Positions 24,856 through 34,353 of a stretch of 64,000 nt of DNA are shown piece by piece. Each line of letters begins with the position of its first letter. Position 1 is the stretch's first letter. The notes beneath the pieces were generated by a model, which was given only the letters and a program-made list of their open reading frames with translations, was not told where the DNA came from and ran no database searches. The translations under genes were made by a program, and so were the position numbers. This DNA comes from Piscinibacter sp050175855 (GTDB lineage Bacteria; Pseudomonadota; Gammaproteobacteria; Burkholderiales; Burkholderiaceae_C), in the NCBI RefSeq assembly GCF_050175855.1, contig NZ_JBFXIO010000001.1, forward strand, positions 1 through 64,000. The letters run 5' to 3'.

Positions 24856-27012
24856 ATGTCATCGCTCTCAGCTCCGAAGCCGTCCTGGCGCTCGCCCCGC
24901 CTGGGCGTGCGGCTGGCGCTCGGATTCGGCGCGCTGGTGGCCTTCGTGGTTGTCGTCGTGATGCTCGCGGCGGCGCAGCTCACCACACTGGCGCGCCATG
25001 GCGAGCAGTTGGTCTCCGAGGACCTTCAGCGCATGCTGAAGGTGCAGGAGGTCGACCGCCACGTGCAGGGGCACGGCGTTGCGATGGCCCGGCTGCTGAC
25101 GGCCGCGCGGTCGGAGCGCGAGCGCATCTATCCCATGGTCGATGCCGAGAACGCAGCGGTCGATGCCCTCATCGCACAGCTGTCCAGCCACACCGGCGAC
25201 GCCGAGACGCGAGCGCTGCTCGCCGATTTGGCATCGCTGCGCCGGCACTATGGCGACGTGTTCATCGACGTCGTCACCGAAATCGAGGCGGGCGACGTGG
25301 CCAAGGCCGGCCGCCTGTTCGATGGCGAGGGGCAACTCGCCATGCGCGCCGTGCTGAACGCTTCCGATGCCTTGTTGCGCCATGAGCAGACCGTGCTCGC
25401 GAGCCGGCAACAGCAGGTCCGGGAGCAGATCGAGGGTACCCAACGACGACTGGCGCTGCTGGCCTTGGCCGTGGTCGGCCTGTCGATCGTGCTGGCCTGG
25501 CGCACGACCATCAGTGTCACGCGCCCGCTCTCCCGCGTCGAACAGGCTGCGGACCGCATTGCAAGAGGTGACTACAAGGCACGCGTGGCCGCGACCTCGG
25601 ATGACGAGCTCGGGCGCGTGGCGCAAGCCATGAACGCGATGGCCGACGCCGTGGCCGCGCGCGAAGCGCAGCTCGAGGGCGTGGCCTACACCGACCGGCT
25701 CACCGGGCTGCCGAACCGGTCGATGCTGCGCAGACAGGTACGCGAGGGTGGCTGGGCGAGCGAGGGCTTCGCCGTCATCCTGATGGATGTGGCACGCCTG
25801 CGCACCGTCAACGAGGTGCTCGGATTCGAGACCGGCGACATGCTGCTGGTGGCCGTGGCGAAGCGCTTGCAGGCGGCCGTCGCTGCCGAGCCAGGCGCGA
25901 GCGGCCGGACCACGCTGGCACGCCTGCCCGGCGGTGTGTTTGCGGTGCTGTGTGAAGGCCGCGCCCGCGCCGCGATGGAAGCTGTGCGTGAACGACTCGA
26001 CGCCCAGCTTGCGAAGGCGCTGGCATGCGACGGCCATGCGGTTGATGTCAATCTCGTGTTCGGGCTGGCGGAGGGGCAGCCTGCTGCTGGCGATGCCGAG
26101 GAGCGGGTCAGGGCACTGGACAGCGTGCTGCAAGGCGCGGAACTGGCCATCGCAGAGGCCAAGCGCCTGAAGCTGGCGTGGGCCTGGCACACGCCGACCG
26201 ACGGCCATTCGCGCACGCGGCAGCTGAGCCTCTTGTCGGACCTCCGGCGCGCGGCGACCGAAGGGGAGCTCGAGATGTGGCTCCAGCCCAAGCAATGCCT
26301 GCGTCGCGGCCGCACGCTGGGCATGGAAGGCCTGGTGCGCTGGCGCCACCCGCAGCGCGGCTACATCTCGCCGGCCGAATTCATCCCATTCGCAGAGCGA
26401 ACCGGCCACATCGGTGTCGTCACGACCGCCATGCTCGAGGCTGCGCTGGCCACCCTCGCCGGATGGTCGTCCCGCCATCCGGAGCTGAGCCTTGCAGTGA
26501 ACGTGAGCGCGCTCGATGTGCGTGACCCCGGCTTCGTCTCCCAGGTGGAGCAGATGGCCCGGCGACACCGCGCGCCCCTATCCCGCTTGCGCTTGGAGAT
26601 CACCGAGAGCAGTGTCATGGAGGACGCGGACCGTGTGCTGCCGGTGTTGCACGGGCTGCGGGCCCTGGGCGTGCAACTCTCCATCGACGACTTCGGCACC
26701 GGCTACTCGTCGCTGGCGTACCTGCAGCGCCTGCCCGTGAGCGAACTGAAGATCGATCGCAGCTTCGTCGCAGGGGCCGATCGGAGTGTGGAAGCCCGCG
26801 CGCTGCTCAGGACCATCATTGACCTGGGCCACAGCCTGAAGATGATCGTGACCGCCGAGGGCGTCGAGCGTACCGAGGAGCGGGACCTGCTGATCGAGCT
26901 GGGCTGCGATCAGGCGCAGGGTTATCTGATCTCGCGGCCGCTGGCGCCGGATGCCGCACGGCAATATATTGGAGCCGCCGCGGCAGAACCGAAAAGAGTT
27001 GCCGCGGCCTGA
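24856..27012 (+). CDS. Membrane GGDEF/EAL protein with HAMP, likely c-di-GMP phosphodiesterase
   Basis: 718 residues. Layout: transmembrane helix (FGALVAFVVVVVMLAAAQL, about 22-40), a periplasmic helical sensor of the four-helix type, a second helix (LALLALAVVGLSIVLAW, near 200), HAMP (RPLSRVEQAADRIARGDYKARV), a degenerate GGDEF domain (LTGLPNR at its start, but PGGVF where GGDEF should be) and an EAL domain. EAL motif is EGLVRW rather than EALVRW, while N-V-S, ITESSVMED, DDFGTGYSSLAYL, ELKIDRSF and TAEGVE are intact, so hydrolysis of c-di-GMP is likely and synthesis is not. An upstream in-frame start at 24793 is less likely. No operon partner. Confidence 0.9.
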   Translation: MSSLSAPKPSWRSPRLGVRLALGFGALVAFVVVVVMLAAAQLTTLARHGEQLVSEDLQRMLKVQEVDRHVQGHGVAMARLLTAARSERERIYPMVDAENAAVDALIAQLSSHTGDAETRALLADLASLRRHYGDVFIDVVTEIEAGDVAKAGRLFDGEGQLAMRAVLNASDALLRHEQTVLASRQQQVREQIEGTQRRLALLALAVVGLSIVLAWRTTISVTRPLSRVEQAADRIARGDYKARVAATSDDELGRVAQAMNAMADAVAAREAQLEGVAYTDRLTGLPNRSMLRRQVREGGWASEGFAVILMDVARLRTVNEVLGFETGDMLLVAVAKRLQAAVAAEPGASGRTTLARLPGGVFAVLCEGRARAAMEAVRERLDAQLAKALACDGHAVDVNLVFGLAEGQPAAGDAEERVRALDSVLQGAELAIAEAKRLKLAWAWHTPTDGHSRTRQLSLLSDLRRAATEGELEMWLQPKQCLRRGRTLGMEGLVRWRHPQRGYISPAEFIPFAERTGHIGVVTTAMLEAALATLAGWSSRHPELSLAVNVSALDVRDPGFVSQVEQMARRHRAPLSRLRLEITESSVMEDADRVLPVLHGLRALGVQLSIDDFGTGYSSLAYLQRLPVSELKIDRSFVAGADRSVEARALLRTIIDLGHSLKMIVTAEGVERTEERDLLIELGCDQAQGYLISRPLAPDAARQYIGAAAAEPKRVAAA

Positions 27013-27030
27013 GCTCGCCGCGGCCGGCGC

Positions 27031-27408
27031 TCAGTCGGCGCAGCACGACTATTGCCTGACGTCCCGGGTGAAGGTCTGCGCGCACAGCTTGAGACCTTCG
27101 ACCATGGTCAGGTAGGCGAACAGCTGGTCGGCCACATCATGCACCGTCAGCAGTCCCTCGGCCCCCAGCGCCAGAAAGTGATGGCCAAGCGGGACATCGA
27201 ATTGCCGGCCCAGCGCGCCGGCAATGTGGTCCAAGGCTCGCGGCACAGGCATCGCGATCCTGTAGGGGCGCGTGCTCGTCATCGCGTCGAAGGCGTCGCA
27301 GATGCCCACGACTCGGGCTTCATGGGGAATGGCACCGCCCACCATTCCTCGCGGATAGCCTTGGCCAACACGCCGCTCGTGGTGTGATGAGACGGCGTCC
27401 GTTGCCCC
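27031..27408 (-). pseudogene. Chimeric remnant: HD-GYP fragment fused to a merA tail
   Basis: Read on the minus strand, 27408-27148 encodes about 87 residues of an HD-GYP domain (SHHERRVGQGYPRG, ICDAFDAMTSTRPYRIAMPVPRALDHIAGALGRQF, HHFLALGAEGLL) closely matching the intact gene at 38686-39621. It then runs without a break into 32 residues of a mercuric reductase C-terminus (TVHDVADQLFAYLTMVEGLK through QTFTRDVRQ) matching merA at 34354-36048. A TAG (27049-27051) sits where merA has Leu, and the frame continues as S-C-C-A-D to TGA (27031-27033), i.e. the catalytic Cys pair is cut off. No start codon of its own. The stretch 27409-27558 is not assignable. Confidence 0.85.
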
Positions 27409-27558
27409 ATAGAATGTGACCATCGGCAGTGCGCCATAGGCGTTCACTTTCAGCCCCATTTCGACCATCATGAGTGCCACCCCGACCAGCAACCCGTGTC
27501 CCGCCTGCGCTTCGCGCGCCGACGGTGCACTGTCGTTGGCGTTTTGGGATTTGCCATC

Positions 27559-28002
27559 ATGACGCGCTCCTTCCTGAAGACAGTGGCCCGTGGCCTTGTT
27601 GGCGTCGTGCTGATGACGCAGGTGATCATTTCGGCGTATGCCTGCCCCGCCATGGTAACGCCCGCGGCGGCGGACATGCGGATGCCTGCTTCCAGTCCCA
27701 TGGCGGATGAACAGGGCGGTGCGAACGCCGACATGCTGATGGTGCAGACGAGCAACTGCGACGACATGGTCGGCGCATCGGATCCCTCGTCGCCCAACCT
27801 GTGCGCTGAGCACTGCAAGTACGGCCAGCAGAGTGATCACGCGCCGACCCTGAATGCACCGGCGGTCCTGCTGACTGCCCTGTATGCAATCCCGCTGGTG
27901 CCCGAGACGGCACCGCTGCCGCGCCCTGCGGCGGCCACGTTGAGTGCATTGGTTGCTGCGTCTCCGCCGCACGCCATCCTGCACTGCGTTCACCGAATCT
28001 GA
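27559..28002 (+). CDS. Small exported protein preceding the Cus operon
   Basis: 147 residues from ATG 27559 (a longer frame starts at 27496). Signal/anchor segment FLKTVARGLVGVVLMTQVIISAYA, then CPAMVTP. The mature part is rich in Met, Asp and Cys (ADMRMPASSPMAD, MLMVQTSNCDDM, NLCAEHCKYG), which suggests metal binding. A second hydrophobic stretch (APAVLLTALYAIPLVP) follows. Proteins of this look are common just upstream of CusCBA/CzcCBA-type operons. The 138 bp to cusC holds no other gene. Function unknown, probably periplasmic copper/silver handling. Confidence 0.7.
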   Translation: MTRSFLKTVARGLVGVVLMTQVIISAYACPAMVTPAAADMRMPASSPMADEQGGANADMLMVQTSNCDDMVGASDPSSPNLCAEHCKYGQQSDHAPTLNAPAVLLTALYAIPLVPETAPLPRPAAATLSALVAASPPHAILHCVHRI

Positions 28003-28140
28003 TCCTCCCGACGACGCTGCGCTGACGACCCCTCGGGTCGCCCGGCGCATCGGTCGTGCTCGCACGCGTCCACGAGCCAACGCTCGCCGCCGTGAATCGA
28101 GCCCGGCACCCATTCCCCTGGTTCGTTGTCTGGAGTTTTC

Positions 28141-29466
28141 ATGTTCACAGTTCCAAATCGGCTCGCGAGGCACGCGTGCGGGTCACGCCGTCGCTGGGCG
28201 CCAGCTCTGGCCCTTGTCGCCCTTGTCGTGGGCCTGGATGTGCGCGCCCAGCAAGCCCTGACGCTTGAGCAGGCGCTGCAACTGGCCCAGGAGCGCTCGC
28301 GCCAGCTGGTTGCGCAAGACCGAGCCGCGTCGGGCGCCCGGGAGATGGCCATTGCTGCCGGGCAATTGCCCGACCCGACGCTAAAGGCTGGCATCAACAA
28401 CCTGCCGATCGTTTTCAGTCTGACGCGCGATTTCATGACCATGCGCTCGATCAGCGTGATGCAGGAATTCACGCGCGATGAAAAACGCAAGGCTCGCTCG
28501 GCGCGATTCGACCGAGAGGCAGAAGCTGCCGAGGCCGGCCGCGCCGCAGCGCTGGCCAACCTGCGGCGCGACACCGCGATGGCCTGGCTCGAACGCTACT
28601 ACCAGGAGCGCACGTTCGAGGTGCTGCAGGCGCAGCGCGCCGAGGCCGCGCTGCAGATCGAAGCCGCCGACGCGGCTTATCGCAGCGGGCGTGGCGCCCA
28701 GGCCGACGTGTTTGCGGCACGTTCGGCTGTCGCGCAGATCGATGACCGCATCCAGCAGACGGACCGACAGATCGCCACCGCCAAGACCAAGCTCGCGCGC
28801 TGGGTCGGCGACGGCGCCGACCATGCCCTGGGTGCGCCGCCCCCTCTCGCGGCGGTGCGCCTTTCCGGCGTAAACCTCGAGGCTCAGATGGAGCGCCATC
28901 CGCAATTCGCCTTGATGCTCAGGAAGGAAGCTGTGGCACGGGCAGAAGCCGATATCGCGCAAAGCAACAAACGATCGGACTGGAGCGTCGAGCTGATGTA
29001 TCAGCAACGCGGCCCGGCCTACTCGAACATGGTCTCCGTCAATCTCTCGGTCCCTCTCCAGTGGGACCAGCAGAACCGGCAGGACCGTGAGGTGGCTGCC
29101 AAGCTTGCGCTCGCCGAGCAAATGCGCGCCGAGCGCGAAGAGGCCGTGCGCGAGTACATGGCTGAGATCCGCACCTGGTTGCAGGAGTGGCAGAGCAATC
29201 GTGACCGCCTCGCGCACTACGACAGTGCCCTGATCCCCCTGGCGGCCGAGCGCACGCGCGCGGCGATCGCCGGCTATCGCGGCGGCGCAGGGCCACTGGC
29301 TTCCGTCCTCGAAGCGCGGCGCCTGGAGATCGAGGCGCGCGTCGAACGCCTGGGTCTTGAGCGGGAGACCGCCGGCGTGTGGGCGCGACTTGAATACCTG
29401 TTTCCGACCGAGCCCCAAGCGTCCATGCCCGATCTCCCTGCCACCCTCAAGGAGCAACAGCGATGA
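28141..29466 (+). CDS. cusC: Outer-membrane efflux protein, CusC/CzcC type
   Basis: 441 residues, TolC family. Signal peptide ends near VRAQQ (residue 36). Two OEP repeats with long coiled-coil segments, e.g. TLEQALQLAQERSRQLVAQD and, later, MERHPQFALMLRKEAVARAEADIAQ. It forms the outer-membrane channel of the tripartite efflux system encoded with the next two genes. Its stop overlaps the ATG of the adaptor (ATGA, 29463-29466). Best described as CusC/CzcC-like; metal specificity comes from the adaptor and pump. Confidence 0.88.
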   Translation: MFTVPNRLARHACGSRRRWAPALALVALVVGLDVRAQQALTLEQALQLAQERSRQLVAQDRAASGAREMAIAAGQLPDPTLKAGINNLPIVFSLTRDFMTMRSISVMQEFTRDEKRKARSARFDREAEAAEAGRAAALANLRRDTAMAWLERYYQERTFEVLQAQRAEAALQIEAADAAYRSGRGAQADVFAARSAVAQIDDRIQQTDRQIATAKTKLARWVGDGADHALGAPPPLAAVRLSGVNLEAQMERHPQFALMLRKEAVARAEADIAQSNKRSDWSVELMYQQRGPAYSNMVSVNLSVPLQWDQQNRQDREVAAKLALAEQMRAEREEAVREYMAEIRTWLQEWQSNRDRLAHYDSALIPLAAERTRAAIAGYRGGAGPLASVLEARRLEIEARVERLGLERETAGVWARLEYLFPTEPQASMPDLPATLKEQQR

Positions 29467-31115
29467 AACTCAAGACCTTCCTGATCGGCCTGATTGCGGC
29501 GGGTGTCCTTGGTGCTGCTGGCTACGGCCTGTACGCCACGGGCATGAACCGCGGCATGGGCATGGCCTCCTCGACGCCTGCACCGGCCGGCGGCGGCGAT
29601 GCGGCAGTAGGCGCAAGCGCAACGAAGACTGTGCCGCAAAGCATCGCCCAGGGCGAAGACGCGACGCGCCGACACATCCTGTCCGGCATCAAGGCCGGCG
29701 ATGTCGATCCAGCGACCGGCAAGAAGATCCTCTACTACCACGACCCCATGGTGCCGGGGAACAAGTTTGACAAGCCGGCCAAGTCGCCGTTCATGGACAT
29801 GATGCTGGTGCCCGTCTATGCCGACAGCGACGGCGGCGACGGCAGCAAGGTCACGGTCAGCCCGCGCGTCCAGCAGAACCTGGGTGTGCGCACCGCGGAG
29901 GTCACCGAAGGCACCCTGTCGACCCAGGTGTCCGCCGTCGGCAGCATCGCCTTTAACGAGCGCGATCAGGTCATCGTGCAGGCGCGCGCAACCGGCTACG
30001 TCGAGCGCCTGCATGTTCGTGCCACGCTCGACCGGGTATCAAAGGGGCAAGCGCTGGCCGAGCTCTATGTGCCGGACTGGATCGCTGCGCAGGAAGAGTT
30101 CCTGTCCGTTCGCCGCATGCAAGGCACCGACCTTGCGCCGCTCGTAGATGGAGCCCGCCAGCGCATGCGCCAGGTAGGCATGAGCGACGCGCAGATCGCG
30201 CTCGTCGACAGCAGCGGCCGCACGCAGCTGCGCATCGCGCTGGTGGCGCCGATCGGTGGCGTCGTCACCGAGCTGGTGGCGCGCGAAGGCATGACGGTGA
30301 TGTCCGGAGCCACATTGTTCCGCATCAACGGTCTCGGCACGGTGTGGGCGAACGCCGAAGTGCCGGAGAGCCAATCGGCGTTGCTGCGCCCGGGTGCAAA
30401 GGTTCAAGCCATCAGCCCGGCCGTGCCAGGCAGGAAGTTCGACGGCAAGGTGCAAGCCATCCTGCCCGAGGTCAATGCGACCACACGCACCTTGAAGGCC
30501 CGCCTCGAACTCGCGAATCCCAGCGGCGCTTTGGTGCCCGGCATGTTCGTGCAGATGCAGTTCATGGACATGCGCGACCAGAAGGCGCTGTTGGTGCCCA
30601 CCGAAGCCATCATCCAGACCGGCAAGCGCACTGTGGCGATGCTGGCCGAAGACAACGGACGCTTCCGGCCGGTCGATGTCGAGATCGGCATCGAGAGCGG
30701 CGGGCAGACGGAAATCAAACGCGGCCTGCAACTCGGCCAGCGCGTGGTGGTGTCGTCGCAGTTCCTGATCGACTCTGAGGCGAGCCTCAAAGGCATCGAG
30801 GCGCGCCTGAACGTCGAGCCCAATCCGACAGCCGCGGACACGGCTCCCCGGCACACCGGTACCGCGAAGATCGAAGCGATCGGCCGCGACACGATGACCT
30901 TGTCGCACGGCCCCATAGCGTCGCTGAAGTGGGGCGCGATGACGATGGAGTTCAAGCTGCCGAAGGGCGGTGTTCCGAGAGGCCTGGGGGCGGGAGATCG
31001 GATCGACTTCGAGTTCTACATGGACGCGGAGAGCCTGCCACAGCTCACCAGCACAAGCCTGCTGCCGCCGGAGCCGAAGGCTTCGAGCGTGGCAGCTTCG
31101 GGGAGCAAGCCATGA
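29463..31115 (+). CDS. cusB: Periplasmic adaptor CusB with N-terminal metal-binding domain and C-terminal CusF-like domain
   Basis: 550 residues. N-terminal membrane anchor (IGLIAAGVLGAAGYGLYATG). Near residues 91-120 a heavy-metal-binding domain: ILYYHDPMVPGNKFDKPAKSPFMDMMLVPVYAD. Membrane-fusion core follows (barrel-sandwich, e.g. VSAVGSIAFNERDQVIVQARATGYVERLHVR, then EVPESQSALLRPG). The last 90 residues form a CusF-like domain (GTAKIEAIGRDTMTLSHGPIASLKWGAMTMEF), with the M-T-M and W that bind Cu(I)/Ag(I) in CusF. The fused CusF points to copper or silver. ATGA-coupled to cusC and to cusA. Confidence 0.9.
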   Translation: MKLKTFLIGLIAAGVLGAAGYGLYATGMNRGMGMASSTPAPAGGGDAAVGASATKTVPQSIAQGEDATRRHILSGIKAGDVDPATGKKILYYHDPMVPGNKFDKPAKSPFMDMMLVPVYADSDGGDGSKVTVSPRVQQNLGVRTAEVTEGTLSTQVSAVGSIAFNERDQVIVQARATGYVERLHVRATLDRVSKGQALAELYVPDWIAAQEEFLSVRRMQGTDLAPLVDGARQRMRQVGMSDAQIALVDSSGRTQLRIALVAPIGGVVTELVAREGMTVMSGATLFRINGLGTVWANAEVPESQSALLRPGAKVQAISPAVPGRKFDGKVQAILPEVNATTRTLKARLELANPSGALVPGMFVQMQFMDMRDQKALLVPTEAIIQTGKRTVAMLAEDNGRFRPVDVEIGIESGGQTEIKRGLQLGQRVVVSSQFLIDSEASLKGIEARLNVEPNPTAADTAPRHTGTAKIEAIGRDTMTLSHGPIASLKWGAMTMEFKLPKGGVPRGLGAGDRIDFEFYMDAESLPQLTSTSLLPPEPKASSVAASGSKP

Positions 31116-34100
31116 TCGCCAGGCTGATCCGCTGGTCGATCGCCAACCGCTTCCTGGTGCTGCTGGCCACGCTGATGGTCAGCGCGTGGGGCGTGTACTC
31201 GGTGCTGCGCACGCCGCTCGACGCGCTGCCCGATCTTTCCGACGTGCAGGTGATCATCCGCACGACCTATCCCGGCCAGGCGCCGCGCATCGTCGAAAAC
31301 CAGATCACCTACCCGTTGACGACGACGATGCTGTCGGTGCCGGGGGCGAAGACGGTGCGTGGCTACTCGTTCTTCGGCGACTCGTTCGTCTACGTGCTGT
31401 TCGAGGACGGTACCGACATGTACTGGGCGCGCTCGCGGGTGCTGGAGTACCTGAACCAAGTGCAGTCGAAATTGCCGCCCGGTGCGAAAGCTTCGCTGGG
31501 GCCGGATGCGACCGGAGTCGGTTGGATCTACCAGTATTCGCTGGTTGATCGCAGCGGCACGCAGGACGCGGGGCAGTTGCGTGCCTTGCAGGACTGGTTC
31601 CTGAAGTTCGAGCTGAAGACGGTTCCGAATGTGGCCGAGGTCGCCTCGGTGGGCGGCATGGTTCGCCAGTATCAGATCCTGCTCGACCCGGACAAGCTGG
31701 CCGCCTATGGCATCCCACACGCCAGGGTGGTCGAGGCGATCCAGCGGTCGAACCAGGAAGCCGGCGGTTCGGTGCTCGAGTTGGGCGAGGCCGAATACGT
31801 GGTGCGCGCCTCGGGCTACCTCCAGTCGCTCGACGATTTTCGCAAGGTGCCGCTGGTCAGCACGGCGGCGGGCGTGTCGGTGCGCCTCGCAGACGTCGCG
31901 CGCATCCAGGTCGGGCCCGAGATGCGGCGTGGCATCGGGGAGCTCGACGGTGAAGGCGAGGCCACCGGCGGCGTGATCGTGATGCGCTCGGGCAAGAACG
32001 CTCTGGAGACGATCGCCGCGGTCAAGGAGAAGCTGAAGTCGTTGCAGTCCAGCCTGCCCAAGGGCGTCGAGATCGTGCCGGTCTACGACCGCTCCGGCCT
32101 GATCGAGCGCGCGGTGGAGAACCTCGGCCACAAGCTGCTCGAGGAATTCATCGTCGTCGCAGTGGTGTGCTTCATCTTCCTGTTCCACCTGCGCTCGGCC
32201 TTCGTCGCCATCGTCTCGCTGCCGCTGGGCATCCTGGCCGCGTTCATCGTGATGCACTACCAGGGCGTCAACGCCAACATCATGTCGCTGGGCGGCATCG
32301 CCATCGCGATCGGTGCAATGGTCGACGCCGCGGTCGTGATGATCGAGAACGCGCACAAGCACCTGGAACGCTGGAGCCACGACCACCCGAACGAGAAGCT
32401 CGAAGGCGAAGCGCGCTGGCGGGTCATCGGCGACTCGGCGGCCGAGGTCGGGCCGGCGTTGTTCTTCTCGCTGCTGATCATCACGCTGTCGTTCATCCCG
32501 GTGTTCACGCTGGAGGCGCAGGAGGGGCGACTGTTCTCGCCGCTCGCCTTCACCAAGACCTATGCGATGGCCGCCGCGGCCGGGTTGTCCGCCACGCTGA
32601 TCCCAGTGTTGATGGGCTACTTGATCCGCGGGCGCATTCCTGAAGAGAAGACCAACCCGCTCAATCGGCTGCTGATCGCGATCTACCGGCCGATGTTGAA
32701 CGTGGTGCTTCGTGCGCCGAAGACGACGCTGGTGGTGGCCGCAGTGGCGCTGGTGCTGAGTCTGTGGCCGCTGCAACACATCGGTGGCGAGTTCATGCCA
32801 CGACTCGACGAAGGTGACCTGCTCTACATGCCGTCCGCGCTGCCCGGGCTGTCGACCGGCAAGGCGGCGGAATTGCTGCAGCAGACCGACCGCCTGATCA
32901 AGACCGTGCCCGAAGTACTCAGGGTCTACGGCAAGGCAGGCCGCGCTGAGACCGCGACGGACCCGGCGCCGATGGAGATGTTCGAGACCACGATCCAGTT
33001 CAAGCCGAAGAGCCAGTGGCGGCCCGGCATGACGCAGGACAAGCTGGTCGACGAACTCGACCGCATCGTCAAGGTGCCGGGGGTGGCCAACATTTGGGTG
33101 CCGCCGATCCGCAACCGGATCGACATGCTCGCCACCGGCATCAAGAGCCCGGTGGGTGTGAAGGTGGCGGGCACCGACCTGGCCGTCATCGACCGGGTGA
33201 CCGGCGAGATCGAGAAGGCGCTGAAGGACGTGCCAGGGGTCAGCAGCGCGCTGGCCGAGCGGCTGACGGGTGGTCGCTACGTGGATGTGACGATCAACCG
33301 CGACGCCGCCGCGCGCTTCGGCATGAACATCGCCGACGTGCAGTCGGTCATCACCTCGGCGGTGGGCGGCGACAACATCGGCGAGACGGTCGAAGGCTTG
33401 CAGCGCTTCCCGATCAACCTTCGCTACCCACGCGAGATTCGCGACTCACTGGAAAAGTTGCGCGTGCTGCCCATCGTCAGCGAGAAAGGTGCGCGGCTGG
33501 TGCTCTCGGATGTGGCCGACATCCGCATCACCGATGGGCCACCGATGCTGCGCAGCGAGAACGCACGGCTTTCCGGCTGGGTGTACGTGGATATCCGGGG
33601 CCGCGACCTTCGGTCGGCGGTCAAGGACATGCAGCGCGTGGTTGCCGAGAAGGTCGTCTTGCCGGCGGGCTATTCGATCTCGTGGTCCGGCCAGTTCGAG
33701 TTCCTCGAGCGTGCCACCGCGAAGCTGAAGGTGGTGGTGCCGTTCACGCTGCTGATCATCTTCGTGTTGCTGTACCTGACCTTCAAGCGTTTCGACGACG
33801 CGCTGCTGATCATGGCGACGCTTCCCTTTGCGCTGGTCGGGGGGATCTGGCTGCTGTACCTGCTCAGCTACAACCTGTCGGTGGCCGGAGCTGTGGGCTT
33901 CATCGCGCTGGCCGGGGTCTCGGCAGAGTTCGGCGTGATCATGCTGCTGTACCTCAAGCAGGCCTGGGACGCGCGCGTCGACGAGGGCAAGACCAGCACT
34001 GCCGACCTGCTCGACGCCATCCGCGAAGGTGCGGTGCTGCGCGTGCGCCCGAAGGCGATGACGGTGGCGGTGATCCTGGCGGGCCTGTTCCCAATCATGT

Positions 34101-34282
34101 GGGGCACCGGTACGGGCTCCGAGGTGATGCAGCGCATCGCGGCACCGATGGTGGGCGGCATGATTACCGCACCGCTGCTGTCGATGTTCGTGATCCCGGC
34201 CGCCTATCTGCTGATGCGGCGCAAGCGTGAGCCCACGGCACGGCGCCTGGCGTTCTGGCCGAGGCAGCGTGCCGCGGCCTGA
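31112..34282 (+). CDS. cusA: Heavy-metal RND efflux pump CusA/CzcA
   Basis: 1056 residues, twelve membrane segments with two large periplasmic loops. HME-RND signature in the fourth helix: GGIAIAIGAMVDAAVVMIENAHKHLE, carrying the Asp and Glu of the proton relay. RNRIDMLATGIKSPVGVKVAG in the second porter domain is typical of the Cus branch. Inner-membrane proton/metal antiporter that, with cusB and cusC, exports monovalent copper or silver. ATG 31112 overlaps the cusB stop. Converges on merA; the 71 bp between them are GC-rich, with CGGCCG repeats that could form a hairpin. Confidence 0.92.
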   Translation: MIARLIRWSIANRFLVLLATLMVSAWGVYSVLRTPLDALPDLSDVQVIIRTTYPGQAPRIVENQITYPLTTTMLSVPGAKTVRGYSFFGDSFVYVLFEDGTDMYWARSRVLEYLNQVQSKLPPGAKASLGPDATGVGWIYQYSLVDRSGTQDAGQLRALQDWFLKFELKTVPNVAEVASVGGMVRQYQILLDPDKLAAYGIPHARVVEAIQRSNQEAGGSVLELGEAEYVVRASGYLQSLDDFRKVPLVSTAAGVSVRLADVARIQVGPEMRRGIGELDGEGEATGGVIVMRSGKNALETIAAVKEKLKSLQSSLPKGVEIVPVYDRSGLIERAVENLGHKLLEEFIVVAVVCFIFLFHLRSAFVAIVSLPLGILAAFIVMHYQGVNANIMSLGGIAIAIGAMVDAAVVMIENAHKHLERWSHDHPNEKLEGEARWRVIGDSAAEVGPALFFSLLIITLSFIPVFTLEAQEGRLFSPLAFTKTYAMAAAAGLSATLIPVLMGYLIRGRIPEEKTNPLNRLLIAIYRPMLNVVLRAPKTTLVVAAVALVLSLWPLQHIGGEFMPRLDEGDLLYMPSALPGLSTGKAAELLQQTDRLIKTVPEVLRVYGKAGRAETATDPAPMEMFETTIQFKPKSQWRPGMTQDKLVDELDRIVKVPGVANIWVPPIRNRIDMLATGIKSPVGVKVAGTDLAVIDRVTGEIEKALKDVPGVSSALAERLTGGRYVDVTINRDAAARFGMNIADVQSVITSAVGGDNIGETVEGLQRFPINLRYPREIRDSLEKLRVLPIVSEKGARLVLSDVADIRITDGPPMLRSENARLSGWVYVDIRGRDLRSAVKDMQRVVAEKVVLPAGYSISWSGQFEFLERATAKLKVVVPFTLLIIFVLLYLTFKRFDDALLIMATLPFALVGGIWLLYLLSYNLSVAGAVGFIALAGVSAEFGVIMLLYLKQAWDARVDEGKTSTADLLDAIREGAVLRVRPKAMTVAVILAGLFPIMWGTGTGSEVMQRIAAPMVGGMITAPLLSMFVIPAAYLLMRRKREPTARRLAFWPRQRAAA

Positions 34283-34353
34283 CCTATTCGGCCGCTGGCG
34301 CCTCGCCTTGCACGCGGCCGCGTTCCTGTGCGTGGCCCTCGTTCGTCATGGCC

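Noticed and set aside
27409..27558. Coding continuation of the HD-GYP/merA scar (VGVALMMVEMGLKVNAYGALP...)
   Set aside because: Similarity to the intact HD-GYP ends near 27408; the next residues form a short hydrophobic stretch with no recognisable origin.
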